Assembly: GCA_963739975.1 (NCBI GenBank)
Contig: CAVUCK010000006.1
Coordinates: forward strand, 43,752 to 107,751
Reading direction: 5' to 3'
Length of the DNA stretch: 64,000 bases
DNA from: JALZMG01 sp963739975
GTDB taxonomy: Bacteria > Actinomycetota > Acidimicrobiia > Acidimicrobiales > Ilumatobacteraceae
Both the position numbers and the translations under genes were made by a program. The notes beneath the pieces are model-generated. The model ran no database searches. It was given only the letters and a program-made list of their open reading frames with translations, and was not told the origin of the DNA. Of this stretch, positions 30,308-38,072 are shown one piece after another. The first letter of the stretch is position 1, and every line of letters starts with the position of its first letter.

Positions 30308-31005
30308 GCAGCCCCACCAGGCGGCCCGACGTCCTGGCCGTCGCTTCGAACAGGGCCTCGTGAGCAGTGATCGCGCCGGCGGTCTGACCGAACAGCTCGA
30401 GCGAGATCATTCCGAAGACCTGCGACCACGCCGTCAGCAAGCGGACCAACTCGTCCGTCGTCGAGCGCGACGGCTTCGACGGCGGTTGCGATCTGCTCCA
30501 GCTCGGTGGCGAGCCTCGCCGGCACGGCGTCGAGGTCTGCCGCCGGCGCCCGCAGGCCGCCGTCGCGGGCAGCATCGGCGACGACACCCACCAGCGCTCT
30601 CGTGACGCGCTGGGCGGGGACGATCGTGTCGGGAGGCGCCTGGTAGCCGGGCACCGGCGAACCGTAGACGAGCGCCCACTCGTGGGGATGGGCCACCCCC
30701 CAGCTGCGCACGGCTCGGCACGTCGCCACCCATCGATCGAGCGGAGGCTTGCCGGCATGCCGGTTGGCGGCCCGTTCGGCCTGGGCGCCGAGCTCGTCGT
30801 AGGACTCGACGATGAGCGCGGTGAGGAGGTCGTCCCGGCTGGCGAAATAGCGGTACACCCCCGAGGACACCATTCCGGCGGCACGGGCGACTGACCGCAG
30901 CGAGAGGGCGGCCGGTCCGACCTCCGCCAGCTGGCGCCGGGCCTCGGCCGTGAGCTCGGCGGTGACGGCCGCCCGAGCCCGGGCACGCGCTCCCTCGATG
31001 ACCAC
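30304..31005 (-). CDS. TetR-family regulator with frameshifted C-terminus
   Basis: The 233-residue frame has a TetR helix-turn-helix (LSLRSVARAAGMVSSGVYRYF, in part) and matches through VEAVALDD at about residue 184. The last 50 residues in this frame are not TetR-like. One base over, the WHG-type ending ELVRLLTAWSQVFGMISLELFG follows and stops at 30297. An extra base in the CC at 30455-30456 (GG on the coding strand) explains it. The corrected gene would end inside the hydrolase start. It is divergent from the Ddn-like gene, with repeated operator-like sites between. Confidence 0.8.
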   Translation of the reverse strand: MVIEGARARARAAVTAELTAEARRQLAEVGPAALSLRSVARAAGMVSSGVYRYFASRDDLLTALIVESYDELGAQAERAANRHAGKPPLDRWVATCRAVRSWGVAHPHEWALVYGSPVPGYQAPPDTIVPAQRVTRALVGVVADAARDGGLRAPAADLDAVPARLATELEQIATAVEAVALDDGRVGPLADGVVAGLRNDLARAVRSDRRRDHCSRGPVRSDGQDVGPPGGAA

Positions 31006-31016
31006 GAGGGAACTCT

Positions 31017-31099
31017 AGCACAGCGCTCTAATTTGTGAGCACCGCTCTTGCAATTCGTCTCGATCTCTGGTTGACTGATCTCCAACGAGAGCACTGCTC
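31017..31099. promoter_or_regulatory. Three operator-like inverted repeats
   Basis: AGCACAGCGCT (31017-31027), GAGCACCGCTC (31037-31047) and GAGCACTGCTC (31089-31099) share an AGCA-N-x-GCT core with dyad symmetry. The first two are 20 bp apart centre to centre, and the third lies just upstream of the 31121 start. They fill the space between the TetR gene and the Ddn-like gene, the expected place for TetR binding. Confidence 0.55.
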
Positions 31100-31120
31100 A
31101 CAGCTTTGAGAGGAACTTCG

Positions 31121-31594
31121 ATGAACACCATCACCGCCACCCCGACCACCACACCGACCATGCGCTACCTCGCCCCCGGCTGGTTCACCCGCCGTGTGTT
31201 CAACCCGTTCATCGCCCGACTGACCGGGCTCGGCCTCAGCGTCAAGGGCTCCCGGGTGCTGGAGGTGCGTGGTCGCACCAGCGGCGACGTGCGGTCGACC
31301 GTCGTCAACCTGCTGACGGTCGAGGGCCAGCGCTACCTCGTGGCCCCGCGCGGCACCACGCAGTGGGTGCGCAACCTGCGCGCCGCCGGCACCGGGACCC
31401 TCCGCCTCGGACGGCGGCGCGAAGCGTTCACCGCCGTGGAGCTGCCCGACGACGCCAAGGACGGCGTCCTGCGCGCCTACCTGGACGAGTGGGCGTGGGA
31501 GGTCGGCAAGTTCTTCGACGGCCTCACCGCCTCGTCGACCGACGCCGAGCTGGCTGCCGCGGCCCCCAACTTTCCGGTGTTCCGCGTCAACTGA
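31121..31594 (+). CDS. Deazaflavin-dependent nitroreductase-family protein (Ddn-like)
   Basis: This 157-residue split-barrel protein belongs to the F420-binding DUF385/Ddn family: SRVLEVRGRTSGDVRSTVVNLLTV (in two strands), YLVAPRGTTQWVRNLRAAGTG and LRLGRRREAFTAVEL. Family members use reduced F420 to reduce quinones or nitro compounds at the membrane. The ATG at 31121 has a GAGAGG Shine-Dalgarno. Divergence from a TetR gene with shared operator-like repeats suggests induction by a TetR ligand. Confidence 0.9.
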   Translation: MNTITATPTTTPTMRYLAPGWFTRRVFNPFIARLTGLGLSVKGSRVLEVRGRTSGDVRSTVVNLLTVEGQRYLVAPRGTTQWVRNLRAAGTGTLRLGRRREAFTAVELPDDAKDGVLRAYLDEWAWEVGKFFDGLTASSTDAELAAAAPNFPVFRVN

Positions 31595-31700
31595 GTCGAT
31601 CGCCTCGCTCGCTCCGAAGACTCCGCTCCTCGGCGTGGGTCGGGCACGGCCGACCTGTCCGGACCGCGCGCTGCGGAACGAACGCTCGGGAACTGCTCGA
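31595..31700. repeat. REP-like intergenic repeat (copy A)
   Basis: It begins right after the stop at 31594 and contains GCTCGCTCCGAAGACTCCGC and, at its end, CGAACGCTCGGGAACT. Both blocks recur in the same order in copy B (38721-38823), and the second also in copy C (44909-44999). It lies between convergent genes and has no ORF. Confidence 0.65.
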
Positions 31701-31702
31701 TC

Positions 31703-32353
31703 TCACCGCTCGACGGCGTCGAGCAGGCCGAGCTCGACCGCCTGGTCGGCGTCGACGATCGGACCGTGGTCGAGTGCCGCAGCCAGGTCCTCGGCCCGCC
31801 GTCCCGTCGACGCCACCAGCGTCCGCAGGACGTTGCGGCGGACGAGGTCCAGCTCGTCGAGTCGGCTGCGCACCTCGTCGGGCCGGCCCTCGATCCGCTC
31901 GTCCCACGCCATGCGCAGCGAGATCACCGAGCTCGGCGTGGCCGCCCGCCGTCCCGTGCCGCACGCCAACAGCACGGCCGCCGTGCCCTTGGCCCGACCC
32001 ATGCACCTTGTGACCACGGGAGCCCGCATCGCCCCGATCACGTCGAGCAGCACGACCACGTCTGCCGGCGGACCGCCATCGCTGTTGATCAGCAGCTCGA
32101 CGTCGGCGGCGGACCGACCGTCGAGCGCCATCAGCTCCGCGGCGACGCGGTTGGCCAGCTCGCCATCGAGCGTTCCTGAGACGAGGATGCGGCGGCGCGC
32201 CCACAGGCGGTCGGCGGCGTCGCCACTCGGCAGGTCGACGATCGGCACGGCGACCGGCACGGTGCGCGTCGGCGTCCACCGGTCGGGTGGGTACGGGGAG
32301 GGGATCTCCGGCCGATCGGGCGGCGGCGAGAACGGCCAGCCGGGATGGCTCAC
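31703..32353 (-). CDS. ClpP-like protein lacking catalytic Ser and His
   Basis: This 216-residue protein has the ClpP/crotonase fold: RRILVSGTLDGELANRV, ELLINSDGGPPADVVVLLDVI, and LDHGPIVDADQAVELGLLDAV. Where ClpP has GQAASMG the sequence is GRAKGTA (Ser replaced by Gly123). Where ClpP has MIHQP it reads SLRMA (His replaced by Arg147). So peptidase activity is not expected by the usual mechanism. A proline-rich N-terminus of about 40 residues is added. Its ATG overlaps the end of the XRE gene by 4 bp, pointing to a two-gene unit. Confidence 0.8.
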   Translation of the reverse strand: MSHPGWPFSPPPDRPEIPSPYPPDRWTPTRTVPVAVPIVDLPSGDAADRLWARRRILVSGTLDGELANRVAAELMALDGRSAADVELLINSDGGPPADVVVLLDVIGAMRAPVVTRCMGRAKGTAAVLLACGTGRRAATPSSVISLRMAWDERIEGRPDEVRSRLDELDLVRRNVLRTLVASTGRRAEDLAAALDHGPIVDADQAVELGLLDAVER

Positions 32354-32610
32354 GGTCCGTCCTCGGCATCGGCGATGGCGAAGCCGATCGTGGTCCCGAC
32401 CGCCTCGGCGTACCGGGCCAGCGTCGACATCCGGGTGTCGCTGCGGCCCGACTCCAGCCGGGCGACGGCCGGTTGGGAGGTGCCCATCCGCGCCGCCACC
32501 TCGGATTGCGAGAGCCCGAGTCGCTGGCGACGTTCGATCAGCTGCTGGACCAGCTCGTCGGCACCGTCAGCGAAGCCGTCGAACCCGGGGAACGCCGACC
32601 GCGCGGTCAT
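32350..32610 (-). CDS. XRE-family transcriptional regulator
   Basis: This 86-residue regulator has an N-terminal helix and a compact helix-turn-helix (GLSQSEVAARMGTSQPAVAR, LESGRSDTRMSTLARYAEAV). It overlaps the ClpP-like gene (ATGA), so the two are translated together. The start ATG at 32610 lies inside the palindrome ATATCG-AAAA-CGATAT, which also holds the -10 box TATCGT. This strongly suggests autorepression of a leaderless transcript. Confidence 0.88.
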   Translation of the reverse strand: MTARSAFPGFDGFADGADELVQQLIERRQRLGLSQSEVAARMGTSQPAVARLESGRSDTRMSTLARYAEAVGTTIGFAIADAEDGP

Positions 32611-32624
32611 ATCGAAAACGATAT
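32609..32624. promoter_or_regulatory. Palindromic operator over start codon of XRE gene
   Basis: ATATCG-AAAA-CGATAT is a perfect inverted repeat. On the minus strand the -10 element TATCGT and the start ATG are both within or next to it, 7 nt apart, so binding would block RNA polymerase directly. Confidence 0.65.
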
Positions 32625-32658
32625 CACGACCGCCGGTCAGGGACCGCTGGGTGCGTGG

Positions 32659-34419
32659 TCAGGTGCTCCGGACGAGCCGGCCCGGCCGGGCGCCGGTGTC
32701 GGCGCCCTCGCGGCGGGTGACCTCGCCGGCGACCATCGTGGCGACGTAGCCGGTGACGGGCTGGATCAGCCGGGTGCCGCCCGCCGGGAGGTCGTGGTGG
32801 GCGGTCGGCGGAGACACCGCCAGCCCATCGAGGTCGATGACGTTGACGTCGGCGCGCAGCCCCGGCGCCAGCAGCCCGCGATCGGCGAAGCCGTACAGCC
32901 GGGCGTTGCCCGCCGTCTGCTTGGCGACGAGGAACTCCAGCGGGAGCTGTTCGCCGCGGCGGCGGTCGCGGGCCCAGAACGAGAGTTGCGTGGTCGGCAT
33001 GGACCCGTCGCAGATCAGCGTCACGTGGGCTCCGGCGTCGCTCAGCCCGGTGACGGTGTCCGGGTGGAGGAGCATCTGGCGGATGACGTCGAGGCTGTCG
33101 TTGACGTCGCCGACACCCATGAGCGCGCCCATCGCCGTGCCGCCCCCCTCGAGGAGGAAGTCGTACATCACGTCGAGCGGGTCGCGGCCGAGCGCCGCCG
33201 CCCGTGCGCCGAGGCAACGGTCCGGCGTCGGCTCGTAGTCGACGGGGTCGGCGAGCGGGTACACGAGGGCAGCCGCCATCTGGAACAGCCCGAACAGGTT
33301 GGCCATCGAGCCCGGCTCGGCGACCGCGACGTCCGTCTCGCCGAGGATCGCCGTCTTCACCTCGGGCCGGGCCAGCACCCGCACCCGCTCGTCCAGCGGG
33401 AGGTCGGCGAGCGCCATGTAGGTCGGCCGGCGGATGAAGGCGTGGTAGCCGGCGAGGCCGGTGACGAGCCCGATCGGGCGCGACGAGACCTGCGGGCGCA
33501 GCTGGGTGCCGGTGGCGTTGGCCAATTCGGTCAGCGCCAGCAGCTCCTGCCAGGTCTCGGGCGGGTAGTCGGGAGACTGCACGAGCGTGAACGTGACGGG
33601 GCGTCCGCTCTTCCGGGCGAACTGGACCATCAGGTCGTGCTCGGCCTGCGGCGTGGTGCGCTCACCGCCGAGCTGTTCGAGCTTGCCGACGGTGCCGGCG
33701 GGGATCATCTCGAACACGCCCTTGCCCGTTGCGGCCATCGCGCCAGCGATCGCCATCAGCTCGTCGGCCGGGGCGAACGTGCCGGGCACCGGTGACCCCC
33801 ACAGCGACCGGTGGCCGATCGTGCGCGACGTGCTGAACCCGACGGCGCCGGCGTCGATCGCCTCACCCACGAGGCGTGACATCTCGGCCAGGTCCTCGGC
33901 GGTGGCGTCCTCGTTGGCCGCGCCGCGCTCCCCCATCACGTAGTAGCGCACGGCGCCGTGGGCGATCTGCGCCCCGACGTCGAGGCTGTAGCGGCGCCCG
34001 GCGATGTAGTCGAGGTAGTCCGGGAAGCTCTCCCACCGACCCCACTCGATGCCCTCGTACAGGGCCGTGCCGGGGATGTCCTCGACGCCTTCCATCAGCT
34101 CGATGAGCGCCTTCTCGCCACCGGCTCGCACCGGGGCGAAGCCGACGCCGCAGTTGCCCATGACGATCGTCGTCGCGCCGTTGCCGGCCGACGGATCGAT
34201 GACGTCGTCCCAGCTGACCTGGCCGTCATAGTGCGTGTGCACGTCGACCCAGCCCGGCGTGACGATCGCCCCGGCGGCGTCGATCACCTCACGGGCGGCG
34301 GTGGTGACGGAGCCACCGACCTCGACGAGCTTGCCGCCGGCGACGGCGACGTCGCCGGTCACCGGGGGCCGGCCGCTGCCGTCGACGATGGTTCCGCCCT
34401 TGATCACGTAGTCCAGCAC
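32659..34419 (-). CDS. D-aminoacylase / N-acyl-D-amino-acid deacylase family amidohydrolase
   Basis: This 586-residue amidohydrolase (family 3) starts LDYVIKGGTIVDGSG with the metal-binding HTHYDGQ (His61, His63). It continues MGNCGVGFAP, GFSTSRTIGHRS, and the late LSDAGAHVTLICDG with the catalytic Asp. Such enzymes cleave N-acyl-D-amino acids or related cyclic imides; the size is larger than typical D-aminoacylases, matching an actinobacterial branch of unknown substrate. It begins with GTG at 34419. A GntR regulator lies just upstream and probably controls it. Confidence 0.9.
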   Translation of the reverse strand: MLDYVIKGGTIVDGSGRPPVTGDVAVAGGKLVEVGGSVTTAAREVIDAAGAIVTPGWVDVHTHYDGQVSWDDVIDPSAGNGATTIVMGNCGVGFAPVRAGGEKALIELMEGVEDIPGTALYEGIEWGRWESFPDYLDYIAGRRYSLDVGAQIAHGAVRYYVMGERGAANEDATAEDLAEMSRLVGEAIDAGAVGFSTSRTIGHRSLWGSPVPGTFAPADELMAIAGAMAATGKGVFEMIPAGTVGKLEQLGGERTTPQAEHDLMVQFARKSGRPVTFTLVQSPDYPPETWQELLALTELANATGTQLRPQVSSRPIGLVTGLAGYHAFIRRPTYMALADLPLDERVRVLARPEVKTAILGETDVAVAEPGSMANLFGLFQMAAALVYPLADPVDYEPTPDRCLGARAAALGRDPLDVMYDFLLEGGGTAMGALMGVGDVNDSLDVIRQMLLHPDTVTGLSDAGAHVTLICDGSMPTTQLSFWARDRRRGEQLPLEFLVAKQTAGNARLYGFADRGLLAPGLRADVNVIDLDGLAVSPPTAHHDLPAGGTRLIQPVTGYVATMVAGEVTRREGADTGARPGRLVRST

Positions 34420-34483
34420 TGCACCCTCCTCTGCGGACGGGCCGAACGTATGCGGATCGACGCGCCGCCGACGAGATGAGCGA

Positions 34484-35218
34484 TCAGCGGATCAGGCGCA
34501 GACCAGCGGGGCTGATCGACGGCTCGGCCAGGGGCAGGTCGACGACGAACTCCGTGCGGTGGGCCGGGAAGACGTGCTCGCTCATCAGCACCGGGCGACC
34601 GGCCGTGTCGGTGGTGACGCGCTGGCAGCGCAGCACCGGCGCGCCGACCGGAACCCGGAGCAACCGCGCCTCGGCGCCCGTGGCGGCGTCGGCGCCGATG
34701 GTCTGGGTGGCTCCGCGCAGCGGGACGCCCAGCAGCTCGTAGAACGGCCGGCGCTCGACGTCGTCGCGCGACAGTCGTTGGCCGATCGCCGCCGGGCACC
34801 ACACGGTGACGAGGGCGAAGGGCTCGCCGTCGGCCAGGTTGACGCGCTCGACGCGCAGGACCTGCTCGCCGTCGTCCAGGTCGAGCTCGGCACGCACTCG
34901 GACCGGCGCGGGCAGGAAGGCGAACTCCGTCACCTTGCGCTCGGCGTTCCGGCCGCCGGCGGCGAGCTGGTCCTCGATCGTGCCGAGGTGCTCGAGGCGC
35001 TGGCGAACCGGCACCGTGGCGACGAACCACCCGAAGCCCTGACGGGCGGCGATCAGGCCCTCGTCCCGGAGCAGCTCCAACGCCCGCCGGACCGTGACCC
35101 GGCTGGCGGCGAAGCGGCGCGACAGGTCGGCCTCGCTCGCCAGCACCGACCCTTGCGCTGCGGCGCCCACCTCGGCCCGCAGCTCGTCGGCGATGTCCTG
35201 GTAGCGGATCCGACGCAT
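34484..35218 (-). CDS. GntR/HutC-family transcriptional regulator
   Basis: This 244-residue regulator has a winged helix (IADELRAEVGAA, SEADLSRRFAASRVTVRRAL, DEGLIAARQGFGWFV) and a UTRA effector domain (TQTIGADAATGAEARLL, VLMSEHVFPAHRTEFVVDL). UTRA domains bind small metabolites. The ATG at 35218 overlaps the stop of the VOC gene (ATGA). The D-aminoacylase-type gene follows at 64 bp, so the three probably form one operon that the GntR protein regulates. Confidence 0.9.
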   Translation of the reverse strand: MRRIRYQDIADELRAEVGAAAQGSVLASEADLSRRFAASRVTVRRALELLRDEGLIAARQGFGWFVATVPVRQRLEHLGTIEDQLAAGGRNAERKVTEFAFLPAPVRVRAELDLDDGEQVLRVERVNLADGEPFALVTVWCPAAIGQRLSRDDVERRPFYELLGVPLRGATQTIGADAATGAEARLLRVPVGAPVLRCQRVTTDTAGRPVLMSEHVFPAHRTEFVVDLPLAEPSISPAGLRLIR

Positions 35219-35583
35219 CACGCCTGCACGAGCTCGATGCGGTTCCCGAAGGGATCGAACACGAAGCCGCGCACGACGCCGGGCAGCTCGTCGTCCCACG
35301 TGATGTCCAGGTTCCCCCGCTCGACGAGCCCGGCCAGGTCGCCGACGACGAGCGCTGGGTGAGCCCGCCGGGCCGGGTGGAAGTCGTCGTCGGCCCCCAC
35401 GTGGATGCGCACCTCGCCGGCCTCGAACCAGCACCCGCCGCGCCCCGCCAGGGCGTCGGGCTTCGGCACCTCTGGGATCCCCAGCCGTCCGGCGAAGAAC
35501 CCCCGGGCGACGTCCTCGCCGCCGCGCGGCATGGCCAGCAGGACGTGGTCGATGCGCTGCCAGGTTGTGTCGTCGTTCCGCAC
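35218..35583 (-). CDS. VOC-superfamily (glyoxalase-like) protein
   Basis: This 121-residue protein has the betaalphabetabetabeta units of the vicinal oxygen chelate fold: RIDHVLLAMPRGGEDVARGFFAGRLG (strand and helix), GGCWFEAGEVRIHVG and a closing GFVFDPFGNRIELVQA with the metal-ligand glutamate. The function is not assignable. It begins with GTG at 35583 and overlaps the GntR start by 1 base, so it leads the small operon. Confidence 0.85.
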   Translation of the reverse strand: MRNDDTTWQRIDHVLLAMPRGGEDVARGFFAGRLGIPEVPKPDALAGRGGCWFEAGEVRIHVGADDDFHPARRAHPALVVGDLAGLVERGNLDITWDDELPGVVRGFVFDPFGNRIELVQA

Positions 35584-35603
35584 TTGTATTAGAGTTGTCT
35601 ACA
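35584..35603. promoter_or_regulatory. Possible GntR site in shared promoter
   Basis: TTGTATTAGAGTTGTCTACA lies between the VOC and acnA-leader starts. The TTGTCTACA part resembles the half-site of HutC-type GntR operators (known to favour GT..AC dyads), but symmetry is imperfect, so this is only a candidate. Confidence 0.3.
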
Positions 35604-35648
35604 TTCCCGCCGGATGCAAGTCTTGAAGCCACCAAGGAGGTCGATGCA

Positions 35649-35756
35649 ATGAGCGAGCGAGTCTTCGAGCAAGCGAATCATCAGGCATGGTCTGCGGCTC
35701 ACTGGTGCACCGGGTCACATTCAGGCACGTCGCATTGCGTCAGGGTGCACCAGTGA
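35649..35756 (+). CDS. 35-aa leader peptide upstream of acnA
   Basis: ATG 35649 follows an ideal AAGGAGG at 8-nt spacing, one of the strongest Shine-Dalgarno sites in the window. The peptide (MSERVFEQANHQAWS...) is rich in His (5), Cys (2) and Trp (2). Its stop TGA overlaps the acnA GTG as GTGA. The last 20 codons are encoded inside a perfect inverted repeat (35697-35758) that would hide the acnA start in the mRNA. It therefore looks like a translated leader controlling acnA. A free function for the peptide cannot be excluded. The first codons (GAGCGAGCGAG) resemble repeat units elsewhere. Confidence 0.5.
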   Translation: MSERVFEQANHQAWSAAHWCTGSHSGTSHCVRVHQ

Positions 35757-35758
35757 GC
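35697..35758 (+). promoter_or_regulatory. 15-bp perfect hairpin covering the acnA start codon
   Basis: GCTCACTGGTGCACC (35697-35711) and GGTGCACCAGTGAGC (35744-35758) are exact reverse complements with a 32-nt loop. The acnA GTG (35753-35755) lies in the 3' arm. The whole structure is within the leader ORF, so a ribosome translating the leader would have to open it. This is the layout of translational coupling or attenuation. Confidence 0.7.
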
Positions 35759-38020
35759 ACCGTCAGCGCCACCACCCCGATCGAGCTCGTCGAGGGCGTG
35801 TACGCGACGCTCACCGAGCGCGCCGAAGGTGCCCGTCAACGCCTCGGCCGACCGTTGACGCTGACCGAGAAGATCCTGGTCAACCACCTCGACGACCCGG
35901 CTCAAGAGCTCGAGCGGGGCGCCAGCTACGCCGACTTCCATCCCGATCGCGTGGCGATGCAAGACGCCACGGCGCAGATGGCGCTGCTGCAGTTCATGAC
36001 CGCCGGGCTGCCCGAGGTTGCCGTGCCGTCGACCGTGCACTGCGACCACCTGATCCAGGCCAAGGTCGGCGCCAACATCGACCTCGGGGTGGCGATCGAC
36101 ACGAACCAGGAGGTCTACGACTTCCTCCGCTCGGTGTCGGCCAAGTACGGCATCGGGTTCTGGGGGCCGGGCAGCGGGATCATCCACCAGGTCGTGCTCG
36201 AGAACTACGCCTTCCCGGGCGGGATGATGATCGGCACCGACTCGCACACGCCCAACGCCGGCGGGCTCGGCATGGTCGCCATCGGGGTCGGTGGGGCCGA
36301 TGCGGTCGACGTGATGACCGGGTTCCCCTTCAACGTCCGCTGGCCGAAGGTCATCGGCGTGCGGCTGACGGGCAGCCTCTCCGGCTGGTCCAGCCCGAAG
36401 GACGTCATCCTCGAGGTGGCCCGGGTGCTCACCGTCGAGGGCGGCACCGGGGCGATCATCGAGTACCACGGCCCCGGCGCCGACTCCATCTCGGCCACCG
36501 GCAAGGGGACGATCTGCAACATGGGCGCCGAGATCGGCGCCACGACGTCCTTGTTCCCGTACGACGCCAACATGGCCCAGTACCTCAAGGCGACCGGCCG
36601 CGAGGCGATCGCCGACGCCGCCGATCGCGTCGCCGACGAGCTGCGTCCCGACGACGGGGCCAGCTACGACCAGCTGGTCGAGATCGACCTGGATCAGCTG
36701 AAGCCGCTGATCAACGGCCCGCACTCCCCCGACCGCGCCCATCGCGTCGGCGCCGAGGTGGGCGCCGCGGCGCAGGAGAACGACTGGCCGCTCGACATCT
36801 CGTCGGCGCTCATCGGGTCGTGCACCAACTCGTCGTACGAAGACATCACGCGGGCGGCGTCGATCGCCCGTCAGGCCTCGGCCAAGGGCCTGACGTCCAA
36901 GGTCGAGCTGCTCGTGACGCCCGGGTCGGAGCAGATCCGTTCGACGATCGAGCGCGACGGCCTGCTCGCCGACCTCGAGGCCGTCGGGGCCACCGTGCTG
37001 GCCAACGCCTGCGGCCCGTGCATCGGCCAGTGGTCGCGGCCCGAGAGCATCACCGGCCGGCCGAACACGATCGTCAACTCGTACAACCGCAACTTCCCCA
37101 AGCGCAACGACGGCTCGGCGAAGACGCTGAGCTTCGTCACGTCCCCGGACACGGTCATGGCACTGGCCCTGGCCGGGCGCCTCGACTTCGACCCGACGAC
37201 CGACACGCTGAGCGCGCCGGACGGGACCGAGGTCACGCTCGACCCGCCGGTCGGCGAGGTGCTGCCCGACCGCGGGTACGACCCCGGCGAAGACACGTTC
37301 ACGCCGCCGCCGGCCGACGGCTCCGAGGTGTCGGTCGAGGTCAGCCCGACGAGCGACCGGCTGCAGCTGCTCGACGCCTTCCCGGCGTGGGACGGGAAGG
37401 ACCACACCGGCCTGCCCGTGTTGATGAAGGCCAAGGGCAAGTGCACGACCGACCACATCTCGGCCGCCGGCCCCTGGCTCAAGTACCGGGGCCACCTGGA
37501 GAACATCTCGGGCAACCTGTTCCTCGGCGTCGTCAACGCGTTCACCGACGCCACGGGCGAGGGCAAGGACGTGACCGACGGGGCGACCCGGTCGTTCCCG
37601 GACATCGCCAAGCGCTACGGCGAGCAGGGCATCCGCTGGTGCGCGGTCGGCGACCGCAACTACGGCGAGGGGTCGTCGCGCGAGCACGCCGCGATGGAGC
37701 CACGGTTCCGCGGAGCGGCGGTGATCCTGGCCCGCAGCTTCGCCCGGATCCACGAGACCAACGCCAAGAAGCAAGGCCTGCTGCCGCTGACGTTCTCCGA
37801 CCCGGCGACCTACGACGAGATCGGCGAGGACGACACGATCAGCGTGCTCGACCTCCCGCCCGTCCCCGGCCGACCGATGCGCTGCCAGATCGTCAAGCCC
37901 GACGGCACGACGGTCGATTTCGCAGCGACGCACACGTTCAGCGACGAGCAGGTCGAGTGGTTCAAGGCCGGCTCGGCCCTCAACATCGTCCGCCAGCGCG
38001 TCGCCGCCGGCCAAGCCTGA
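35753..38020 (+). CDS. acnA: Aconitate hydratase
   Basis: This 755-residue enzyme isomerises citrate to isocitrate in the TCA cycle. It has PSTVHCDHLIQAK and GTDSHTPNAGGLGMVAIGVGG. The 4Fe-4S ligands are Cys357 (GSCTNSSYED), Cys420 and Cys423 (ACGPCIGQW). The swivel domain has GEGSSREHAAMEPRF. The length fits the mitochondrial-type aconitase rather than the 900-residue AcnA class. GTG at 35753 gives STVSATTPIELVEG. The start overlaps the leader stop and sits in a hairpin, so expression is probably tied to leader translation. Confidence 0.95.
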   Translation: MSTVSATTPIELVEGVYATLTERAEGARQRLGRPLTLTEKILVNHLDDPAQELERGASYADFHPDRVAMQDATAQMALLQFMTAGLPEVAVPSTVHCDHLIQAKVGANIDLGVAIDTNQEVYDFLRSVSAKYGIGFWGPGSGIIHQVVLENYAFPGGMMIGTDSHTPNAGGLGMVAIGVGGADAVDVMTGFPFNVRWPKVIGVRLTGSLSGWSSPKDVILEVARVLTVEGGTGAIIEYHGPGADSISATGKGTICNMGAEIGATTSLFPYDANMAQYLKATGREAIADAADRVADELRPDDGASYDQLVEIDLDQLKPLINGPHSPDRAHRVGAEVGAAAQENDWPLDISSALIGSCTNSSYEDITRAASIARQASAKGLTSKVELLVTPGSEQIRSTIERDGLLADLEAVGATVLANACGPCIGQWSRPESITGRPNTIVNSYNRNFPKRNDGSAKTLSFVTSPDTVMALALAGRLDFDPTTDTLSAPDGTEVTLDPPVGEVLPDRGYDPGEDTFTPPPADGSEVSVEVSPTSDRLQLLDAFPAWDGKDHTGLPVLMKAKGKCTTDHISAAGPWLKYRGHLENISGNLFLGVVNAFTDATGEGKDVTDGATRSFPDIAKRYGEQGIRWCAVGDRNYGEGSSREHAAMEPRFRGAAVILARSFARIHETNAKKQGLLPLTFSDPATYDEIGEDDTISVLDLPPVPGRPMRCQIVKPDGTTVDFAATHTFSDEQVEWFKAGSALNIVRQRVAAGQA

Positions 38021-38024
38021 TGCG

Positions 38025-38072
38025 GCGTTTGTGCGCCGGACGTCGGCCGGGCGGTCACCGGTGAACAAACGC
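38025..38072. repeat. Imperfect inverted repeat after acnA
   Basis: GCGTTTGT (38025-38032) and ACAAACGC (38065-38072) are complementary, with CCGG-rich inner arms. It spans the acnA stop region and the start of the next gene, so its role as terminator or regulator is uncertain. Confidence 0.35.
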
